A stretch of 21,451 nucleotides of DNA from the NCBI GenBank assembly GCA_964427535.1, contig CAYRVF010000091.1, forward strand, positions 1 to 21,451, in the 5' to 3' direction. The position numbers were made by a program, and so were the translations under genes. Of this stretch, positions 8,975-17,161 are shown piece by piece. This DNA comes from CAYRVF01 sp964427535. GTDB taxonomy: Bacteria; Chloroflexota; Ktedonobacteria; Ktedonobacterales; JADMIN01. Each line of letters starts with the position of its first letter. Within the stretch, counting starts at the first letter, position 1. Under the pieces are notes generated by a model, which worked only from the letters and a program-made list of their open reading frames with translations, had not been told where the DNA came from and ran no database searches.

Positions 8975-10569
8975 TCAGTGAGGGGCGGGGGCGAGAGGGA
9001 GAGAACCGGCCTCCGCATCCTTCGCGCGGCGCGACAGACGGTGCACTCCACTCGTCCCGGCGAGCCGCTCGGCCTCACCCTCAGCCTGGGCGTGCTCGCT
9101 GGCGCGCGGGATCCGCACCGTGAAGCAGCTTCCCTCGCCAAGCACGCTTGTGACCGCGACCGAGCCGCCCATCGCCTCGGTCAGCTCTTTCACCAGCGCC
9201 AGGCCCAGCCCGGTGCCACTGGTCGGCTGCTCCTTGCTCTTATGAGCGCGGTAGAAACGCTCCCAGATGTGGGGCAGATCGTCGGGTGCGATGCCCTCGC
9301 CAGTGTCGCGCACCTCCAGCAGCACGCTCGACGGCTCGGCCGAGACCTCCACCGCGACAATGCCGCCGGGCGGCGTGTGCCGGATGCCGTTGTGCAGCAG
9401 ATTGAGCAGCACCTGTTCGAGACGGCCAGCATCGCCGAGGGCGAGCGGCACATCCGTAGCCACCTGCGTGGCCACCGTCACACGTCCGCGCTGCCATGCC
9501 AGCGGGGCGGCGGACTCGACCGCCTGTCGCGCGACCCTGCCCGCGTCGATCGGCTCGCGCCGCAGCTCCAGCCGGTTCACCTCGGCACGTGAGAGGGTAA
9601 AGAGGTCGTCGATGAGCGCCTGCAGGCGGATTGTCTCGCGCTCCATGATCTGCAGGTCGCGCCGCATCGTCGGCGGCGGCTCGTCCTGCCAGTGGATGCG
9701 CGTCGATTCGAGGTAGCCGCGCAGCGTCGCGATGGGCGTGCGCAGCTCGTGCGAGACGTTGGCGATCAACTCGCGGCGTGAGCGCAGCAGCGTGTTGACC
9801 CGGTCGCGCTCGGTCTCCAGCTCGCGCACGGTGCGCTCTAGATCGCTAGCCATCGCGTTGAAGTTGGCCTGGAGCTGCGCCACTTCATCCTCGCCGACGA
9901 TGGGCACGCGCGCGCCCAGATCACCTGCCCGAAACGCATTGGTGACCTCGGTGAGCGAATCCAGTCGGCGCGTCGTGCGACGGGCAAAGATGAAGGAGAA
10001 GAGGGCCGACGGAGGCAGCACCAGCAGCATCACGAACACGGTGACGATGAAGACGATAAACAGCAGTGGTAGCAATTGAAACGACGCGAGCGCGGGATTC
10101 GTCGCCGGCGGAGTCGTGAGCACATTTACGGTCGCCGCGAGCACAGTGAACAGTCCCGCGCCGAGCACCACGACCATCAGATGCGCGTTCGTCAGCGACC
10201 ATAGCAGGTGCCTGCGACGCAGCCGGTTCCATATCACCAGCACGCGTACACAAAAGCGCGAGAAAACAAACGCGCTCGTGAAGGCCGCCATCCACCCGAA
10301 NNNNNNNNNNNNNNNNNNNNNNNNNNNNNNNNNNNNNNNNNNNNNNNNNNNNNNNNNNNNNNNNNNNNNNNNNNNNNNNNNNNNNNNNNNNNNNNNNNNN
10401 GAGACGACGGGAGTATGAGGAGCGCCCACAGCAGCACCGGCACCTGGACGACGAACACTTCCGCCAGCGCCCGCAGCGGATGCGCGCTCAGCCACAGCGC
10501 GGCCCAGCGCCGTAATGTCCGCTGGGTGACGCGCCGTAGCTCGCTTTGCACCTGGGAAAGTCCGTCCAT
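8975..10569 (-). CDS. sensor histidine kinase (interrupted by an assembly gap)
   Basis: Membrane sensor kinase partner of the OmpR-type regulator immediately upstream. The first 56 residues (from ATG at 10569) include one membrane helix (AEVFVVQVPVLLWALLILPS). After the gap, 441 residues follow: two more hydrophobic segments, a HAMP linker (FARRTTRRLDSLTEVTNAF...), HisKA with phospho-accepting His in SHELRTP (codon 9749-9751), and HATPase with N (LLNLLHNGIRHTPPGG), G1 (DTGEGIAPDD), F (ERFYR) and G2 (GTGLGLALVKEL) boxes. The two parts are in different frames across the 100-N filler, so the true gap is not 100 bp; at least 497 residues in all. Only 10 nt separate it from the regulator stop. The C-terminal tail runs into repeat-like DNA. 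Confidence 0.9.
10301..10400. other. assembly gap, 100 N, inside the histidine kinase gene
   Basis: Exactly 100 N, a conventional scaffold filler. The flanking sequences do not overlap, so real bases are missing from the N-terminal membrane and sensor region of the kinase. The true size is unknown and cannot be a net 100 bp if the gene is intact. Confidence 0.95.
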
Positions 10570-10579
10570 ACGCCTGCCC

Positions 10580-11281
10580 TTACCGTTCCGGACGCAGCCG
10601 GTAGCCGATGCCCCACACCGTCTCGATTTCCTCGCCGACCGGACCGAGCTTCTTGCGCAGCCGCAGCACCACGTTGTCGACCGAGCGGTCGCCGCCGATG
10701 TAGCTCTCGCGCCAGATCGTGTCGAGCAGATACGCGCGGCTGAACGCCCGCCCAGGGCTCCGTAGCAGCAGATGCAGTAGCGCGAACTCCGTCGGGCTGA
10801 GGTCGAGCGGCGTGCCCTCCAGCGTGGCGAGATGCGACGCCGGATCGAGCCGCAAAGGTCCACGCACCAGCGTCTCGCCGTCGCCGCCACGGTCCGCGCT
10901 GAGCGTCTGGCGGATCAGCTCGGTGCGCCGCAGCAGCGCACGCACACGCGCGACCAGCTCACGCATGCTGAATGGCTTGGTGAGGTAGTCGTCGGCGCCG
11001 ACTTCCAGGCCGAGCACTCGGTCGGTCTCCTCACTGCGGGCTGTGAGCATCAGCACGGGTGTCGCCGAGGTCTGCCGCAGACGGCGCAACACCTCCAGCC
11101 CGTCGATACCCGGCAGCATCCAGTCGAGCACCACGACATCGTACTCCGGCGCTGACTCGAGCCGCGAGAGTGCGGTGCGGCCGTCCGCGACCGCCTCGAC
11201 CTCGTAGCCCGCGCCTTCCAGCTCGCGCACGACCACCTGCGCCAGATCCAGCGCATCCTCGACCAGCAATACTCTCGTCAT
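10580..11281 (-). CDS. OmpR/PhoB-family response regulator
   Basis: 233 residues: receiver domain (1-120) plus winged-helix Trans_reg_C domain (about 135-231). Acidic pocket E8/D9, phospho-acceptor D53 (VVVLDWMLPG), T80 and K102 (LTKPF) are all present. The output domain shows the usual LSPTEFALLHLLLRSPGRAF, R-E-S-Y-I-G-G-D-R-S-V-D-N-V-V recognition segment, and the final hairpin VWGIGYRL. The ATG has GAGGG 9 nt upstream. A perfect -10 (TATAAT, minus strand 11335-11340) and a four-hexamer direct-repeat array lie upstream. It forms an operon with the downstream kinase and probably binds both GCGACA arrays. Confidence 0.95.
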   Translation of the reverse strand: MTRVLLVEDALDLAQVVVRELEGAGYEVEAVADGRTALSRLESAPEYDVVVLDWMLPGIDGLEVLRRLRQTSATPVLMLTARSEETDRVLGLEVGADDYLTKPFSMRELVARVRALLRRTELIRQTLSADRGGDGETLVRGPLRLDPASHLATLEGTPLDLSPTEFALLHLLLRSPGRAFSRAYLLDTIWRESYIGGDRSVDNVVLRLRKKLGPVGEEIETVWGIGYRLRPER

Positions 11282-11334
11282 TCGTTCGCACCCTCAGCCG
11301 CGCCTCGCGTGCCCAACCGATACGTCGCAGCTCC

Positions 11335-11340
11335 ATTATA
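11335..11340 (-). promoter_or_regulatory. -10 element of the response regulator/kinase operon
   Basis: Perfect TATAAT on the minus strand, 53 nt before the regulator start. No -35-like hexamer is present at 16-18 nt (CCCGCT there), as expected for a promoter needing an activator. The direct-repeat array lies about 63-101 bp upstream of the predicted start site. Confidence 0.5.
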
Positions 11341-11390
11341 TGTCGCCGCTTCCGCCGAGCGGGCACCGCTGAGGGGAATCGCGGAGAGGT

Positions 11391-11429
11391 GCGACAGAAT
11401 TGCGACATCCCGTCGACAGCTCTGTCACA
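11391..11429. promoter_or_regulatory. four-hexamer direct-repeat array 1 (likely response-regulator site)
   Basis: GCGACA at 11391, GCGACA at 11402, TCGACA at 11413 and GTCACA at 11424: four hexamers at exactly 11-bp steps, one helical turn. OmpR/PhoB-family regulators bind such tandem direct repeats. On the plus strand the array ends 9 nt before TACGGT (11439-11444), a weak -10, the geometry of PhoB-activated promoters. It sits between the divergent regulator and small membrane protein genes. The same array is found at 12119. Confidence 0.65.
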
Positions 11430-11547
11430 TCTTGGCAGTACGGTGGAAGGAGATGGACCGTGGGGAGACAGCGGAAGAGACGACCGGCGCGAGGCGACAT
11501 GCCAGTTGCTCCGCGCGGAGAACCGCCTGGAACAAGGAGCGCACACA

Positions 11548-11913
11548 ATGGCCATGCAGATCCCTCAGGATGAGTTGAAGCACCAGCTGCGCGCCACGTA
11601 TGCTGCGCGCGGCGAGGTTGGCACCGAGTACGACGACTACCTCGCCGAGGCCTTCGCCGAGCAGGTGATGAAGCATCTCGTCGCGCAGATGGAGCAACAG
11701 CGTCCGGTGCGGCGGTCATCGTCGGCACAGCGGCTGGCGCTGGCCATCGTCTCGATGGTCACGCTGATGCCGCTCAGCCTCATTCTGCTGGCGGTCGTCG
11801 CGGTCGCCGCGCACGCGAGCGCGCTGCTCGCCGTGATGGGGCTGCTCGTCGGGCTGGGTCTCGTCTGCGCCGCGATCGTCGCGGTGAACGTCGCCTTCAG
11901 CCGCGGGAGCTAG
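11548..11913 (+). CDS. small two-helix membrane protein of unknown function
   Basis: 121 residues from an ATG with AAGGAG (11534-11539) 8 nt upstream. The first 60 residues are hydrophilic and probably helical (QDELKHQLRATYAAR... DDYLAEAFAEQVMKHLVAQM), followed by a basic patch (RPVRRSS) and two membrane helices (about 63-87 and 92-117). The short basic C-terminus (SRGS) and the basic pre-helix patch suggest both ends are cytoplasmic. I do not recognise a named family. It is divergent from the two-component genes, and the array at 11391 is shared by its promoter region, so it is probably part of the same regulon as the ABC transporter further on. Confidence 0.75.
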   Translation: MAMQIPQDELKHQLRATYAARGEVGTEYDDYLAEAFAEQVMKHLVAQMEQQRPVRRSSSAQRLALAIVSMVTLMPLSLILLAVVAVAAHASALLAVMGLLVGLGLVCAAIVAVNVAFSRGS

Positions 11914-11939
11914 CGGCTTCTGTGCAGGGCTGGCACAGG

Positions 11940-12076
11940 CTGGCCCCTTCTCCCTGACCCCCTCCCCCGGCTGACTCCGAGAGAGGGGAGCTGAGGACTC
12001 GTGCACTTCGCGCCACGTGGGCTCTGGCTCCTCTGTCCCAGCGTGAGCTGGGGGAGAGGCTGGGAGAGGGGGCCAG
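11940..12076 (+). repeat. composite palindromic repeat, copy A
   Basis: About 137 bp made of two different CTCTCCC-rich hairpin units facing each other. The left unit has CCGG-ctgac-TCCG flanked by CCCCTC/GAGGGG. The right unit has CCCAGC-gtga-GCTGGG flanked by CTCCTC and GAGAGG. A CACGTGG core lies between them. Its reverse complement aligns along its full length to 20181-20314. It is a REP/BIME- or MITE-like non-coding element; no transposase is nearby. It also fits as a transcription terminator after the small membrane protein gene. Confidence 0.7.
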
Positions 12077-12118
12077 CTCGTGCGGAGCCGCCGCAGCGAA
12101 GGTGACACACGGCAATCT

Positions 12119-12157
12119 GCGACACGATTGAGACATTTCAGCGATAGCCCCACGACA
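12119..12157. promoter_or_regulatory. four-hexamer direct-repeat array 2 (likely response-regulator site)
   Basis: GCGACA at 12119, GAGACA at 12130, GCGATA at 12141 and ACGACA at 12152, again at exactly 11-bp steps and in the same orientation as array 1. The two arrays share 16 of the first 21 bases counting from the preceding T. It ends 9 nt before TATCCT (12167-12172), a plausible -10, as in PhoB-type activated promoters lacking a -35. Confidence 0.65.
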
Positions 12158-12166
12158 CGCCGCATG

Positions 12167-12172
12167 TATCCT
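12167..12172 (+). promoter_or_regulatory. -10 candidate of the ABC transporter operon
   Basis: TATCCT (4 of 6 matches to TATAAT) 9 nt after hexamer array 2 and with no -35. It predicts a start near 12179 and a leader of about 185 nt. Confidence 0.4.
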
Positions 12173-12362
12173 TCCGTGTGGAACGAGCGTTAGCCCATTC
12201 CGGCGCTCGTGTTAGAAAGTTGCATCCGGCGGTGTTGACACAGGTGGGCGCGGAAAAGCGCATGCGGCTTCGCTCAGCCCCGGGAGAGGTGGAGACCGGT
12301 CACGCGTCGCTCAGGGTGTGGGTTGTGGATGTGTTCCGGGATGGAAATGAGGAGTTCGACAC

Positions 12363-13339
<977 letters not shown>

Positions 13340-13343
<4 letters not shown>

Positions 13344-14418
13344 GCGCATCGATCTCAGTTCAGTCAGCCACCGTGGCACGCACGCGCGAGCTGCGGCCGA
13401 GCTTTGCCGGGCTGGTTCGCGGCGAGCTTCTTAAAGTCGGACGCCAGTGGGTCACCTGGATCATGGCGCTGCTGCTGCTCGGCGTGATCATCCTGCCCGC
13501 GCTGCTCACTGGTGCCTCTGGCAATGCCAANNNNNNNNNNNNNNNNNNNNNNNNNNNNNNNNNNNNNNNNNNNNNNNNNNNNNNNNNNNNNNNNNNNNNN
13601 NNNNNNNNNNNNNNNNNNNNNNNNNNNNNNTGCTCGGCGTGATCATCCTGCCCGCGCTGCTCACTGGTGCCTCTGGCAATGCCAAGGTGGAGCTGGCGAC
13701 GCATCCCCTGCAGGCGATGTATCGGGTAATGGGCGAGAACCTGTTCATCTTGCGCGTCTTCTCGGGCATCTTCCTGCTGATCGTGACGGCGCGGCTGATC
13801 GGCATGGAGTATACGTACGGCACGATCCGGGTCATCCTCGCGCGCGGCGTCAGCCGGCTTGAGCTCCTCTTCGCGCAGCTCACGGCGATCGTGATGATCG
13901 CGCTCACCACGCTGATTCTTGGCCTCGCGCTCGACTTCGTGCTGACCACGATCACGGTGCGAGCGGTCACGGGCAATCTCGACGCGTTCAAGGTGCTCGA
14001 CGCGAACTACTGGGCGGATACGCGCACCTACGCGCTGACGATCGCGCTCAACATGGCCGTGACGATTCTCATGGCCACCGCGATGAGCGTGCTTGGACGC
14101 TCACTGGCCTTCGGGCTGAGCGGCGCGCTGGCGTTCTTCCCGGTGGATAACTTCGCGGTGATCTTCCTGTTGCTCGCCAACAAGCTGACCGGCAGCGATT
14201 TCTGGCTGCTGGCCACCGGCGATCTGCTTGGGCCGAACCTGAACCAGATGGCGCGTGCGGTGCTGCCGACACGGGCGCTCGGCGCGACATTCGATAGTGG
14301 CTTCACGCCGCTGGTGCCGGTCACAGGCGCACACACGCTGCTCATCGCGGGCATCTGGTCGGCAGCCTTCGCGGTCATCGCCATCGTCCTCACCTGGAAG
14401 CGCGACGTGAAGGAATAG
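13340..14418 (+). CDS. ABC-2-type transporter permease (contains a false assembly gap)
   Basis: Membrane partner of the preceding ATPase. A cytoplasmic N-terminus ending in GLVRGELLKVGRQW precedes a first helix (VTWIMALLLLGVIILPALL). An extracytoplasmic loop follows, then helices in the regions LRVFSGIFLLIVTARLIG, LTAIVMIALTTLILGLAL, ALTIALNMAVTILMA, LAFGLSGALAFF and HTLLIAGIWSAAFAVIAIVL, ending with a basic cytoplasmic tail. The segment EYTYGTIRVILARGVSR is typical of ABC-2 permeases (E-Y...G-T...L...G-x-S-R). As printed the length is not a multiple of three. Collapsing the 55-bp duplicate and the N run gives 924 nt, exactly 308 codons (307 residues) in frame. Confidence 0.9.
13476..13530 (+). 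repeat. left copy of 55-bp contig overlap
   Basis: The 55 bases immediately before the N run are identical to the 55 bases after it (13631-13685). Both encode the same stretch LGVIILPALLTGASGNA of the permease. This is an unmerged assembly overlap, not a biological duplication. Confidence 0.9.
13531..13630. other. spurious assembly gap, 100 N
   Basis: Exactly 100 N between two identical 55-bp contig ends. Removing the N run and one copy restores a single open permease frame, so no sequence is likely to be missing. Confidence 0.9.
13631..13685 (+). repeat. right copy of 55-bp contig overlap
   Basis: Identical to 13476-13530; see that entry. A length of 55 equals a commonly used assembler k-mer size, which fits unmerged contig ends. 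Confidence 0.9.
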
Positions 14419-14437
14419 TCCTCTCGTCACACCTACA

Positions 14438-14471
14438 GACGGCCCCGCTCTCCGATGAAAGCGGGGCCGTC
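14438..14471 (+). terminator. intrinsic-type terminator of the ABC transporter operon
   Basis: A 12-bp perfect GC-rich stem (GACGGCCCCGCT and its complement) with a 10-nt loop, 20 nt after the permease stop, followed by the weakly T-rich GTCGTTTCC. Confidence 0.75.
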
Positions 14472-14643
14472 GTCGTTTCCCCGATTCGGCGCGACCGTGA
14501 CTCCGCCTGTCTGACCTTGTCTCCACCTGCTACAGTTGGCGAGCAGAATCGATGCGTTTGCTTTGAAACTGAGCGGCAAGGCGTAGTACGCCATCTCTGG
14601 CAACGCGATCTGCTATGGCTTCAGAAAGTCGTCTGAATACACA

Positions 14644-14675
14644 GGCCGCCCCTCTCTCCGTGGAGAAAAGGGCAG
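14644..14675. terminator. second terminator-like hairpin
   Basis: Imperfect stem: GCCC and TCTCC on the left pair with GGAGA and GGGC on the right, around a short GT loop. It is followed by GCCGTCGTTTTCC, nearly the same tail as the terminator at 14438 (GCCGTCGTCGTTTCC). It could be a backup terminator or the end of a small transcript. Confidence 0.45.
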
Positions 14676-14708
14676 CCGTCGTTTTCCGGTGCTATATGAC
14701 GTGTGGCA

Positions 14709-14739
14709 GCGAGGCGCGGGCGTGCAAGGCAGGCCTCGC
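14709..14739 (-). terminator. hairpin downstream of the SLT-like gene
   Basis: Arms GCGAGGC/GCCTCGC (7 bp) with a 17-nt loop, 39 nt beyond the stop of the minus-strand gene. No T tract, so only a candidate. Confidence 0.35.
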
Positions 14740-14778
14740 CCAAACACGACAGATGTGTCGATGTCGCGGAAGTGACGT

Positions 14779-16092
14779 CTAGAAGCCCGGCTTGAGCCAG
14801 TCCTGGTTGGCGTAGTGCTGCTTCACGCCGTTGATGTAGGTGATGGCGTCCTGGCTGTACCACGAGCCGCTATACCAGAAGCCCACGCAGCCCCAGATGT
14901 CGCCGGCGTGGTACGCCGGATAGCCAGCGACGGGCGTCTCCTGATAGAGGTAGTCGGCCCAGCCTTCGTAGCAGTTGCGCAGCCAGCCGTAGACGACCTC
15001 GGCGTTATACGCCGTGTCGTTGCGCGCCATCGGGAACTCGCTCTTGAAATACTGATACTTGATCTGCAGGATGCCGTAGCTCTGGTAGCACTGTGAGCCG
15101 TTGTACGCTGCACCCGGCGGGCAGACGCTCGTGTCTGAGGTGATATCGCCGAGCTGGCTCTGATGCCAATACGACTCCGACACTGCCTCCGCGCGCACGA
15201 TGTTCGGGTCGATGCCCCACTTGCAGCCTACCCACTGCAGAATCTGGTCGGTCGTGCCGGTATAGTTGCCGGTGATCTGCTGACGAATCGAGTCGGACTT
15301 CGCGTCCATGCCGATGGCTGGTCCCCACGGCGTCATCGCGGCGATCTGCTGGGCTGTCGGCACGCTGTGGTTCGCGGTGTAGTTGTCGGGTCGCGGCTCC
15401 CACGTCGAGGCGGGAACGCTCTGCACGCACTGCGCCTCGGTCGGCAGGGTGGCGCCTGGCGGCAGCGTCGCTCCCGCGCCCGACTGCGGTGGTGGTGTGC
15501 CGCCGGAAGGCTGGGTCGCGGTCGCCGTTGGAGTCGGCGTGGCCGGTATGGGTGTCGGCGGAGTTGGGGCGGTCGTTGGCGCGGGCGTGGGCGTGCTCAC
15601 AGACGCGCCCCGCACCTGGACGGTCGCCGCCTGGGCGTCCCAGCCGTAGAGCGTCTTCCAGCTCGTGCTGAAGACACCGGTTTGCAGGGTGTATGTTCCC
15701 GCCGCCTCGGTCGCGGGCACAGGCCAGGTCACGGTGAAGCTGCGCGCGGTCGTGCTGACCGGCCGTGAGGAGAGCCAGTTCTGATAGGCCAGCGTGCCCG
15801 ACGCGTTATACACGGCATAGTCGATGAGCGCCGTCGTGGAACAGTTCGCCCGTACGCCAATCGTCAGCGCGACGTTCTGCCCCGCCGAGACGGGAGACGG
15901 AGTCGCGTTGCCGCCAGAAAACGCGATCTTCGGTGCGCAGGTGGTTGCTGTGCGGAGAGCGCGCGCCGCGTCTACCTGGGGAGTTTGTGCCCGCAACGCG
16001 ACCACACCGCTTAGGGCGGCGGCGAACACGAGGACGGGGGTCACAACGTATAGCGCGAGGTGTCCACGCTGGGGCATGGCTATCTGCCGCAT
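14779..16092 (-). CDS. secreted lysozyme-like/SLT-domain protein with Pro/Thr linker
   Basis: 437 residues, probably exported by the N-terminal hydrophobic segment (HLALYVVTPVLVFAAALSG, about 10-30). An Ig-like beta domain (about 52-162, PKIAFSGGNATPSPVSAGQN...TVQV) is followed by a low-complexity P/T linker (about 165-205) and a C-terminal domain (about 220-437). The C-domain has A-E302-A-V-S-E306-S-Y-W and later CYQSYGILQI, the order of the catalytic-Glu helix and S-x-G-L/I-x-Q-I motif of lysozyme-like transglycosylases; E306 is the likely acid. Many Cys and aromatic residues suggest disulfides outside the cell. The start is set by AAGGAG 5 nt upstream (16098-16103). Activity on peptidoglycan is inferred; chitosanase-like or other polysaccharide lysis is possible. 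Confidence 0.75.
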   Translation of the reverse strand: MRQIAMPQRGHLALYVVTPVLVFAAALSGVVALRAQTPQVDAARALRTATTCAPKIAFSGGNATPSPVSAGQNVALTIGVRANCSTTALIDYAVYNASGTLAYQNWLSSRPVSTTARSFTVTWPVPATEAAGTYTLQTGVFSTSWKTLYGWDAQAATVQVRGASVSTPTPAPTTAPTPPTPIPATPTPTATATQPSGGTPPPQSGAGATLPPGATLPTEAQCVQSVPASTWEPRPDNYTANHSVPTAQQIAAMTPWGPAIGMDAKSDSIRQQITGNYTGTTDQILQWVGCKWGIDPNIVRAEAVSESYWHQSQLGDITSDTSVCPPGAAYNGSQCYQSYGILQIKYQYFKSEFPMARNDTAYNAEVVYGWLRNCYEGWADYLYQETPVAGYPAYHAGDIWGCVGFWYSGSWYSQDAITYINGVKQHYANQDWLKPGF

Positions 16093-16243
16093 GCAAGCTC
16101 CTTCCCGTTGGAGGGAAACTAGAGGGGGTCAAGAGCGACGCCAGTGCTGGCAGGCAGCGAGCGTGCTGTGGTGGCGGCTCCCTCGCCATCGACTCGCGTC
16201 GTTCAAGGGTGCCATGGCCCGGCGGTCGCGTCACAGGTCGCTG

Positions 16244-16272
16244 GTTATACCCCAATGCACGCCAGATGCCAA
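16244..16272 (-). promoter_or_regulatory. promoter of the SLT-like protein gene
   Basis: Minus-strand TTGGCA (16267-16272), a 17-nt spacer and TATAAC (16244-16249), 5 of 6 matches in each element. It lies about 150 nt before the start codon. Confidence 0.6.
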
Positions 16273-16318
16273 ATATTCAGGATTTGCGCGCTCGGTCGGT
16301 TGAGAGGTGGCGAAGTGC

Positions 16319-16353
16319 ACCAGGCTGCTGACAATCCTGTGTAGCAGCCTGGT
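16319..16353 (-). terminator. hairpin after the lipoprotein gene
   Basis: Perfect 11-bp arms ACCAGGCTGCT/AGCAGCCTGGT, 13-nt loop, about 137 nt beyond the lipoprotein stop and just upstream of the next promoter. No T tract; it probably separates the two transcription units. Confidence 0.45.
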
Positions 16354-16489
16354 CGGAAGACATCGCGAAGGTCTCTCGGAGGCACTGCTCATTCATAGCC
16401 TGAAAGTCCCAGCGGGAAGGCGGAATACATGGGCTGGGCACTCATCGCCGCGACAGCCGGAGCCCGCGCCGGTTGTGTTTGCGGTTGAG

Positions 16490-17161
16490 CTAGTGCGAGA
16501 CAGTCGTGCCAGTCGCGGAGGCCGATGGGGAGGGGGTCGCCGCGCTGGTTCCTGTTGGCACCCAAGTGACGTTCGGCTTGAGCGACTTGAAGAGGGTCTG
16601 CAGGTTCGCCTGCGACTCGCGCGAGGCGAGCGAGATGGCGGTATCGCCTTGAACGCCGAGACACGTTGTCGTGCGCGGGGCGGGGGTCGCCGTCGCGGTT
16701 GACGTGCCCTGTGGCGTCGCGCTGGGGGTCGGCCCCTGCACGCACTGGAACGAGCTAGGCAGGTTCGCCTTCTTCGGCGCCTCCGAGAAGCTCACTGGGC
16801 CGAGGTTCGGCAGCACATAGGTGATGTCAAAATGTCCGCCAAAGACGGGATCGTGAATCGAGCCCCCGGCGAGCGCGAGGCATGTGCCGCTGGGCAGCGT
16901 CTCTGGCAGATAGGGCGTGAAGCCGAGCTGGCCCTTGACGTCGTCCCACGAGGATTTCGTGGTCGGCGTCGTCGTGCTGTCGTCCTGGAAGGTGAGCAGG
17001 GGTTTGTCGCACCAGGCGAGTTTCGCGAGCGGCTGCGGCGCGGCGTCCTGCGCATGTGTCGTCGTGCTGCTGCTGCCGCCGCCTAGCGAACAGCCCGCGA
17101 GCGTCAGACCGAGCACGAGGGCCACGAGCGCCAACCCGGTGCGCGTGCGTCCAACCAACAT
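16490..17161 (-). CDS. lipoprotein of unknown function
   Basis: 223 residues from an ATG with GGAGG (minus strand, 17168-17172) 6 nt upstream. Type II signal peptide with lipobox L-A-G-C24 (LVLGLTLAGC), then a Ser/Thr/Gly linker. The middle domain (about 50-135) contains WDDVKGQLGFTPYLPETLP, faintly like DUF4367-type extracytoplasmic domains (hydrophobic-P-x-x-L-P). A low-complexity region (PTPSATPQGTSTATATPAP) precedes a second short conserved-looking stretch (TTCLGVQGDTAISLASRES). It lies downstream of the VKOR gene on the same strand, 192 nt away, so it may or may not share its transcript. Role unknown. Confidence 0.75.
   Translation of the reverse strand: MLVGRTRTGLALVALVLGLTLAGCSLGGGSSSTTTHAQDAAPQPLAKLAWCDKPLLTFQDDSTTTPTTKSSWDDVKGQLGFTPYLPETLPSGTCLALAGGSIHDPVFGGHFDITYVLPNLGPVSFSEAPKKANLPSSFQCVQGPTPSATPQGTSTATATPAPRTTTCLGVQGDTAISLASRESQANLQTLFKSLKPNVTWVPTGTSAATPSPSASATGTTVSH

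Larger units (their letters stand above)
11914..12362. other. intergenic region before the ABC transporter operon
   Basis: 449 bases without a gene. It contains a composite palindromic repeat (11940-12076), then the second hexamer array and a -10 candidate, then about 185 nt of leader. The leader includes ACGAGCG/CGCTCGT (12183-12189/12204-12210) and an isolated TTGACA (12235-12240) with no good -10 partner. Confidence 0.6.
14419..14778. other. intergenic region between converging genes
   Basis: 360 bases between the permease stop and the SLT-like gene stop. It holds three hairpins (14438-14471, 14644-14675, 14709-14739). About 170 bases between the first two have no gene and no clear promoter; a short RNA ending at the second hairpin is possible but unsupported. 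Confidence 0.5.
16093..16489. other. intergenic region upstream of the SLT-like gene
   Basis: 397 bases without a gene. It contains the minus-strand promoter at 16244-16272 and the hairpin at 16319-16353. I see nothing else in 16354-16489. Confidence 0.55.

Noticed and set aside
8717..9592. Plus-strand 291-aa frame opposite hydrolase start and kinase C-terminus
   Set aside because: Antisense to two recognised genes.
11059..11547. Upstream extension of the small membrane protein frame
   Set aside because: It would read antisense through the regulator gene and the hexamer array; AAGGAG before 11548 marks the real start.
12235..12240. TTGACA as -35 of the ABC operon
   Set aside because: No acceptable -10 at 16-18 nt; the array plus TATCCT is a better promoter model.
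13476..13685. Tandem duplication in the permease
   Set aside because: Identity ends exactly at the N run on both sides and removal restores the frame, so it is an assembly overlap.
15540..15600. Short tandem repeat in the SLT-like gene
   Set aside because: It is the Pro/Thr linker code, common low-complexity sequence in secreted proteins, not a CRISPR or regulatory repeat.
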